From Onchocerca volvulus (lineage: Eukaryota; Nematoda; Chromadorea; Rhabditida; Onchocercidae): DNA of 64,000 bases. The translations under genes were made by a program, and so were the position numbers. The first letter of the stretch is position 1; each line of letters starts with the position of its first letter. The DNA is taken from positions 29,987 through 93,986 of the forward strand of contig HG738148.1 in the NCBI GenBank assembly GCA_000499405.2. The letters are read 5' to 3'. The notes beneath the pieces are model-generated. The model did not search any database and was not told the DNA's origin. It saw only the letters and a list, made by a program, of their open reading frames with translations. Positions 57,501-64,000 of this stretch are shown here, piece after piece.

Positions 57501-57590
57501 GTTACTAATACAGTATTTTCGAAACTTTGGGCTACTAGGTTGTGTGAATATGGTGTAAAATAGAATTAGTAATAACAATGTTCGGTGCAT
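54524..57590 (-). CDS. Secreted protein of eight tandem four-cysteine modules
   Basis: Eight exons: 57414-57590, 57124-57238, 56675-56766, 56464-56584, 56161-56279, 55875-55991, 54797-54937, 54524-54661; GT/AG, phases close, 339 aa. It begins with a signal peptide (MHRTLLLLILFYTIFTQ). The mature protein repeats the pattern C-x5-C-x5-C-x8-15-C eight times, 32 cysteines in all: for example CISNTQCDPRERC, CQNDAQCHEFGKC, CYSDADCAQYLHC, CQSNADCDMLQMC, CRFNADCQAGQRC, CEDDTDCTDGKVC. A proline/glycine linker separates modules 4 and 5. The style is that of nematode EB-like or other disulphide-rich extracellular modules; I cannot name the exact family. Several introns fall inside modules. The 0.9 kb intron between exons 6 and 7 carries dispersed repeats. 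Likely exported; function unknown. Confidence 0.82.
55290..55775 (+). repeat. Dispersed repeat copies in the cysteine-module gene's intron
   Basis: Two partial copies face each other. 55308-55380 holds 'gattgctttcaaatttcgat' and 'cattcgaataggcacgtgtc'. 55570-55775 holds the reverse of the same block, then 'aagattttgaacaaacgaac', ending in the palindrome GGCTAGC...GCTAGCC near 55737-55774. The family is the one at 42.3, 44.8 and 46.9 kb. The core CATGCGAA-ACATGG/GCGTGG is shared with the reverse complement of the 45 kb palindrome. Confidence 0.65.
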
Positions 57591-60500
57591 TTTATTGAGA
57601 ATCTTTGTGATAACTAAAAAATCAGTATTAAATTCTTTGTCATCAATTTGTTATTAAAGCAGAGCAAAAAAAAAAAAAAAAAAAAAAATTTGTTGCAGAT
57701 GTTATTATCAAGTGACTGTAAACAATCTGAAAAACAATTGTTGCTTTCAAAAAAAGTTCTTGAAAATTAAAATTTTACAACGAAGTTATAAAGTTAATTT
57801 TGAAATTGAAGCTTGTAAAATTCGATCAAATGAAAATTTAAATACTTTTTCCTACTTTAGGAAGTATAATGTAAGCGTCATAGCCATAGAAGAACTCACT
57901 GATGCAAAACCTTCTCTCAGACAACCTTCAAATTTGTTTGCATAATTGCAGGAGAGAAGTTTTCATTCGTAAATCCGGTTTTCTCACACATTACTTTGGG
58001 CTAAATTATTGTCAGGTTTTTATGGATACTAATTAATGGATCATCAATTTTGTTTACTTTGTTATGACCAAAATTTTCAAAAAAAAAAAAATTCATTGAT
58101 GTCATGACTCTATTGATTTCAATATTAATTCCTGACATAAAGTCCGAGGAATGCTATATATTTCTAGTATTTATTAAACTGATATGTCGGGTTATCTTAC
58201 CTTTGCAATATTGAGTAACTTATTCAGCTGTAACTATGAAGAATCAATTATTTTTATTTAATTTGTTTCCATTTTTTGTCATTGATTCATGCTTCATCTT
58301 TAAAAATTGATGGATATTTAAAATTTTGCAAGCTGGAAAATAGCAAATTTCCGTTCCGGTTTTCCAGAAAATTTACTATTGTTTTTTCTTCGTTACTAAC
58401 ATGATCTATCGGACATTTTTGCGTAAAGTAATTATATCAGATATGTTCTGAACCCATATTGAATCCATTTCATTATTTCTCGGCCCGCTATTCTCCCTTA
58501 CTGATATATTCTTCATCAGTCATTATGACATCAGAAAATTTAAGAATAACTGTTGTAAATGTAATGCATTTACTTATTTTACTGTCTAAAAATTGAAACA
58601 GAATTGAATCAGCAAGCAAATTAATTATGCTTAGCTTAACAGCCATCGAAATAAGAACATACAAGATCAAATATAGTTAACACAAATGAATAATTAGTAT
58701 GAAAAGGAAATTAATTACCAATGTTTAAGGATCAATTGCAAAGTGTAGTGCTAATTGTTAGTTCGGATATAAAGGCTAAAAAAATATTATTTTGATTTAG
58801 TCGATTTATAGAAAATGCAATATACTGAAAATATCTGTTCCATCTAATTTCAGATATCTTTGCCATTTACTGCACATTTATTAGTTTAGGAGGAAATAAT
58901 TTGAAGTGGATTATCCATCAAGAATTTAAATATAAGAAAAATATTAAATTTCCAGATGAATTGTACAATTACTAATTGTTTGATTATTTGAACACTATGC
59001 ATCATTCAGTTTAGCAGAGAATTTCTTCAATGATTCGTGCTGCAAACAGCAAATTTTGATAAATCAATCTTCTTTCTGTATTATTTCAGAGTTGTGCTGG
59101 CTGAAAACGACATTAATTTCGAAAAAGTAAAGTAAACAGAAGGAACATGAAAATTGGAATGGAAAATGGGTAATTGAAATCATTTTATCGATTCAAGAAT
59201 GCTGGCCGAGATCGTCTTGCTGGACAATCGGAGAGGATAAGATATATTACTGGTGCATCGCAAACACTTCATGCATTTGGACGATTTTATGACAAGAAAA
59301 AAAGGAACGAAAATTGTCAGCAAATCTGTTAAACAATTTAATCATCCTATTTTATTCATTTAAATGAAGAACAGTATTTGAATTTATGATGTAAGAATTT
59401 AACTGCATTTTCTGCATAAATAAAATGCGCAATGTAGCAGCGGTTGAATGATTATTTCACATTTTTAATTTAATAGTCTCTTAAAACTTTTCATTCTTAT
59501 ATTGTTTGCATGAGATTTTTGTTCATCTGTTGCTTTCATGTATTGCTTATTTCATTGTTTAGTTATCAGAAATAAAAAAGAAAAAAATGGAAATTTGGAA
59601 AAAAAAATTAGGCAAATGCAAAATGAAGGAGTTACAACAATGAAATTGCAAAAATTTCTTGATTCTTTTTGAAGCATCTCTTAAAACTAATTAATATTGT
59701 CATTTCTCAACACTACATTGTTGCTAAAATTTGGTAAGTTAGCATCACTTGTATATTCTGAATACCTCTTTGGAATTATCCCTTTCGAATTAATTATTAA
59801 TCATGGTGGAAGAACCAAGAGATCCAAGTTAAATGAGTTGGATATTTACTTCGTTTGAATGTATTAATCATGAGTTTAATTGAAATTTCAAGAATAATAT
59901 ATGATTAAAGGTGTTCAATAGTGAAAAACGAATCATTAATTGACACTTTTGTCACTAAAATTTCGAAAGTTTTTATTGAAAAGCTGGAAATTTGATAAAC
60001 ATTTAATTGGAATAAAATATGATTAAAATTTTGTCGAAATATTGGAAAGAGTTTTGAAATTGCTACGGGAAATAACTTGTTCAGTACTTGCGCAGTTATG
60101 ATTCAATGAATATGGCGCCTATATTCGTTTTTTTTTTCGAATTTTTTAAAATTTCATACTATTATGTTGCAAATATTTTCTGCAGTCGAAATCTTATTCA
60201 TTAAATTTCATTGTTTTAAATATTAATTACTATGAGATATAACGAAAATTGCAATGAGCCAGTAAGTTCCAATGAATTAATTAATTGCAGTAATGCATTA
60301 ATCATTTACAAAAGGATGTCGGAATGATCTATGAAACTGCAAATTTCGAACTGAATTGTCGATTCCGAATATTGCAGCATCGGAACGGCAAAATAATTCC
60401 GCATTATTAGCGAAAGCTGTTGAAGCGTTTTGCAAACAAATTTCACCGATTTAAAGGTATTCGCGCTATTTATTGCTTTTAGTTTAAATGGGATTGTAAA

Positions 60501-62129
60501 AACATCTTGTTTAGAAGAAAGAATTCTTTATTTAAAAAATTTCTTTCTTATTTTATGATCGAATTGTTCATCACACGGATTCAAAGGAATTTCAGGTGTT
60601 TGAACTATAGCGAATCATTCTGTTTGAATTTCGTAATTGACCAAGAATCAGAAAGAAATTTATGGGAGGCAAAAATTTGATAATTTAATCATTACTTTAG
60701 CATGTCCTCGATTTTGAGAAACTGCATTAATGACCGCGGCATGCTATTTTGTTTGGCAGCGAAAAACCATTAAATTTAACCTCACTATTGTTTTGTCCTG
60801 TATACATGGTTATGTTTCGAGATCACTAAGAAATCTATTGGGAATGCTTAAAAAGAGGTTTAGAAATTTTAAATGGATTTTTGTACGAAATTTTTGCTGT
60901 AATTGATTAACAAATGAAATCAAATCGATATTAATAGAATAAAGTAATTTTACTTATGCTATTTCAAGTGAACGGTTCGCCCCCAGTGAAATAAAAGGAA
61001 GTCCAATGAATGAATAATTTTTTTTCCATACATACACTTATTTTGGTCGTCATTTGAAAAGCATGTATTTTTTTCCTACGATACGAGAGATTAGATAAGT
61101 CTTCTCTCATATTCAATTGGATGTAAACTGCAATCAGTTATATCATTTTATCTAAAATCGACGATGCTAAAGTTTAATGTTTTGGCACAAAGATTAGGAA
61201 CCATTCCGTTTCAAATTTTGCCTTAATAATTTAAATTGCAATTTCCTCATTTAAATTTCATCAAATCGTTGACATAAATGAGCCAGAATAAGTTTTATGT
61301 GTCTTATAATGATGTTATTGATCCAGATTGATTTTTAGATATCCAAAAATTTTTTTTATTTTTGTTTCAATTAATTTTGTCATTTTCTTCTTTAATTTCA
61401 AAAAATATTATAAAACATTTGCCTGTGATCACTAAAATTTATCACTTTTAAAATGCCTTTTGAACATAATTTGAAATATTTTTATGCATTTCATATTTAA
61501 TAACATAAATGCAAGCATCTGCAATTAAAATATATTTTGAATGGATTTCTGTGCTTCCATTTCTTACATATTAGCATATTAGCATATTTATTATAAGAAA
61601 TGGATAATATTAATTATAGTATTCTTTATATATAAAATATCTTCATCGTTTTCATAGATCTATTTTTCTTCTGCAGATTGCTGTTGTATTTAAACATATA
61701 ACATATCGACTGCATTATTCACAAATTGTTTTGACTGTATTTCTGTGTTTCTGTATATTATTTTTTTTTTTCAATATTATTTAGTTTTACTTCGTTGCAA
61801 TTTTTTGCTGTACTTGCATTGATTGCATTTAGGATTTGGCTTCGTTTTATCTTCTAATATTTTTTTATTTTTTTCCTTAATTTCATTATGTCAAACTTAT
61901 TCTTCTTTATTAACAGAGTAAATGGTTGCACTTTTATCAATAGAGCGCAGTTACGAAGAATTAAATTATTGAATGATTACACTTGTATTAATTAGTCGTC
62001 ATATTTTCTTATATATTGGCTTGTACCATATTAATTATTTTCATGATGTCTTAATCAAATCATCTTCATCAATGTTTTTTGCTGATTGATTTGCTTTCTT
62101 ATTTGTTTTCTTTCTTGAATTTTTGCATA
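57591..62129. other. Gene-poor spacer
   Basis: About 4.5 kb upstream of the cysteine-module gene. I see A/T runs, including an A run at about 57667-57688, and no splice-linked coding signal. Short frames (57712-57945, 58488-58670) are unsupported. Confidence 0.5.
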
Positions 62130-63580
62130 ATCATAATAATTGTAATAATTGTCGAACTATTGCTTTTACTGTGATGGACTTGAATTATATTCTGCTCCAG
62201 AATTCAAATCTCCTAAATCCTTCCGGGCTCCTCCTCTTTTTCTTATTTTCAACCTATCGCTTTATGAATGATCGATCGATCGTACTTTTTTGTCTGTTAA
62301 TCGGAATGTTTTGGTGGTAAATATGTTCATCATTTTGGTGGTAAACATATACTTCGTTTTAGGCGGTTAACATGTTTATCGGCTTGTTGATCTCTTGATA
62401 AGTTTTTTACGCTTCTTGACTTTTAAACTTCTTGCTTGCAAAAATTACAGTTTTCGGAGATACTAAGTTGAACAAAGAACAAAGAAAGTCAATTCAAATT
62501 AATTTATAAGGCATTTTTTTTGGAAGCGGAAATGCAGAGTTCGAATCAAAAAAACGACAAAAGACCCAATATGAAACGATAGAAAATGTAACATAAGTGA
62601 AAAATTGAAAATGTATGTAAATAAAAAAAGTGAAAATATAAATAGGGAACAACATCAAAGGAAAATAAGATACATCAGAATTTGATATATACAATTATAA
62701 TGGAGACAAAAATAGTAAAATGGACAAGTGGAAATGTTTGAAAATTTGCATAACTTGATTTCTAGAAGTTTACAGTATCCAGTCTTTTAAAACCATATTG
62801 AATTCTGAATCCTTCAATTAATAATACTACGAATTAATGAAACGAAAAATCCATCGATAAGTGAAATAGAACTAAACGATTTCTTATTTTTTCGCAAAAA
62901 AAAAATGATCGAATTTAATTTTATTTCTTTTCGAATTAAAATATGATAAATTATCGAAAAGAAAATAACAAGCAACTGAAATTTTTTAAATCAGAGGGAA
63001 TAGATTTTTTTTTAAATCTTTTTTACGCATACTTTACATAACGTCCATTCAATTAAGCTTAGAAGATGAAGTGAAAATAAATGAACTAAACAGAAAAACC
63101 TTGGAAAGACTAATTTTAATTAGTTGATAAATTTATCAAATAAATCACAGCGATGAAAATCTAATTAATTTTTTAAGCTCGAGGGTATCGGAAGATTTTC
63201 CACAAATCGGCCATTCACAAGTTGTGATGTTGGGAATAACTTGCGAATAGCAAGACGACAGAGATGTAAAAGTTTTGACACCTACAATTTATAAAATTTA
63301 AAAAGCCAAAGTATTTCTAATATTCATCTTAAATAAAATTGAAATCTATCCAAAAATGAAATAATATATTATTGTTTTCTATTTTTCCTAAAATTTTTGA
63401 AGGCTTACAAAACTGAATGCTATACCAATCTTTTTGCTACCCTATCTCTCACAATATATCGTTACCAGTAAAAAATTTGGTACTATTTTATAATTTAATT
63501 CATGTAATTCGATTAATTTGTAGTCCTTAGAGTTGTTCGAGAACAAAACAATTCTTCACAATTACCTTAGGTGTAATGGA
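62130..63580. repeat. Paralogous copy of the 34.8-36.2 kb segment
   Basis: Follows the 34.8-36.2 kb sequence in order ('gtcgaactattgcttttact', the 25 bp GGCGG units, 'aatgcagagttcgaatcaaa', 'catactttacataacgtcca', the SOCS exon, 'gagaacaaaacaat') with scattered substitutions and small gaps. It is clearly more diverged than the 34.7/36.2 kb pair. No N is present, so this copy is real sequence. Confidence 0.85.
63165..63281 (-). pseudogene. SOCS-box exon with an early stop
   Basis: Acceptor and frame match the ankyrin gene's last exon (LLHLCRLAIRKLFPTSQL, then NLPIPS). After LKN the codon is TAA, so the exon codes 38 residues instead of 53. The BC box and the proline block remain, so binding might survive; the loss removes the final tyrosine-containing end. 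Confidence 0.6.
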
Positions 63581-63803
63581 TAAATCGAACTTAAATTATC
63601 ATATTTTGATTGAAATTTGAAGAAAAGAAGCCATTTCAATTTCTGATAATTCTAACCAATTCTTAAAGCAGAATGATTAAGCACTTGTTATAAAATATCC
63701 AAATCTTCGAACGCTTCAATTTGTTTTGAATTTCAATTCATTCACCCTATCCCAATGTATTAATTTATTTTACAAATAATGAAACTAAAATTAGCAAACA
63801 TAC

Positions 63804-63934
63804 ACTTTCTAAGAAATATTTTGCTAATTCGTATTCCTTCTCAATGCTCTGCTTAATTTTAGTTCTCAATGCGCTACAAATTAAGAATAACGGTGTAGCG
63901 CCATCATAAGCTTGAGTATTTGGATCACAACATT
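63804..63934 (-). CDS. Exon 2 of a second ankyrin/SOCS-box paralogue (partial, runs off the window)
   Basis: Almost identical to exon 2 of the ankyrin gene (41276-41406): acceptor TTTTAAG, CCDPNTQAYDGATPLFLICS, then KQSIEKEYELAKYF, donor GTATGT. The next recognisable exon downstream on the minus strand is the truncated SOCS box at 63165-63281; exons 3 to 12 are absent. Exon 2 ends in phase 0 and the SOCS exon starts in phase 0, so a very short two-repeat SOCS protein could be made. Exon 1 must lie to the right of the window. Confidence 0.55.
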
Positions 63935-64000
63935 CTTAAAATAACTGATTAATAAAAATTTTTTTTTTAAAACTTTGAAACAAAACTTTAAAAAACTGGC

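Overview
The window looks like nuclear DNA of a parasitic nematode, most probably a filarial (spirurid) worm; the species cannot be fixed from sequence alone. Reasons: strongly AT-rich DNA with many A/T homopolymers; genes of many short exons separated by roughly 100-900 bp introns with nematode TTTTCAG/TTTTTAG acceptors; candidate trans-splice acceptors a few bases before start codons; and nematode versions of conserved genes (7B2/sbt-1, mitoribosomal S34, type II PI4-kinase). No bacterial, CRISPR, rRNA or convincing tRNA sequence was seen.

Layout. The left half is conserved single-copy genes: the N-terminal part of a sphingosine kinase on the minus strand (149-1941, cut by the window edge), then on the plus strand mrps-34 (4810-6474), CTP synthase (7207-12805) and a type II phosphatidylinositol 4-kinase (15671-18152). 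On the minus strand follow an unrecognised proline-rich basic protein of 231 aa (19465-23366) and the neuroendocrine chaperone 7B2/sbt-1 (24904-27587). For all of these except the cut sphingosine kinase, every exon phase closes from start to stop.

The middle (about 29-45 kb) is a duplicated, partly mis-assembled region built around one minus-strand gene, a 13-exon ankyrin-repeat/SOCS-box protein of 582 aa (37332-41926). Its terminal SOCS-box exon recurs at 35.8 kb, 30.4 kb (spliced in frame to a short helical gene), as a relic at 33.3 kb, and at 63.2 kb with an early stop. Five single-N joins (29652, 30975, 34247, 36190, 37782) sit here, four flanked by near-identical copies of the same sequence, so part of the apparent duplication is probably unmerged contig ends. 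Upstream of the ankyrin gene its 5' flank is duplicated in inverted orientation.

The right part holds a secreted, probably membrane-anchored protein with an IgGFc-binding-type domain (plus, 47594-51958) and a secreted protein of eight tandem four-cysteine modules (minus, 54524-57590). About 4.5 kb without a recognisable gene follows, and the window ends in a rearranged paralogue of the ankyrin/SOCS locus (62.1-64 kb). A dispersed repeat family with a palindromic end occurs at 42.3, 44.8, 46.9 and 55.3-55.8 kb.

The genes do not form one pathway. Lipid signalling (sphingosine kinase, PI4K2), nucleotide synthesis (CTPS), mitochondrial translation (mRPS34), neuropeptide processing (7B2), ubiquitin-ligase adaptors (ankyrin/SOCS) and secreted cysteine-rich products are simply neighbours.
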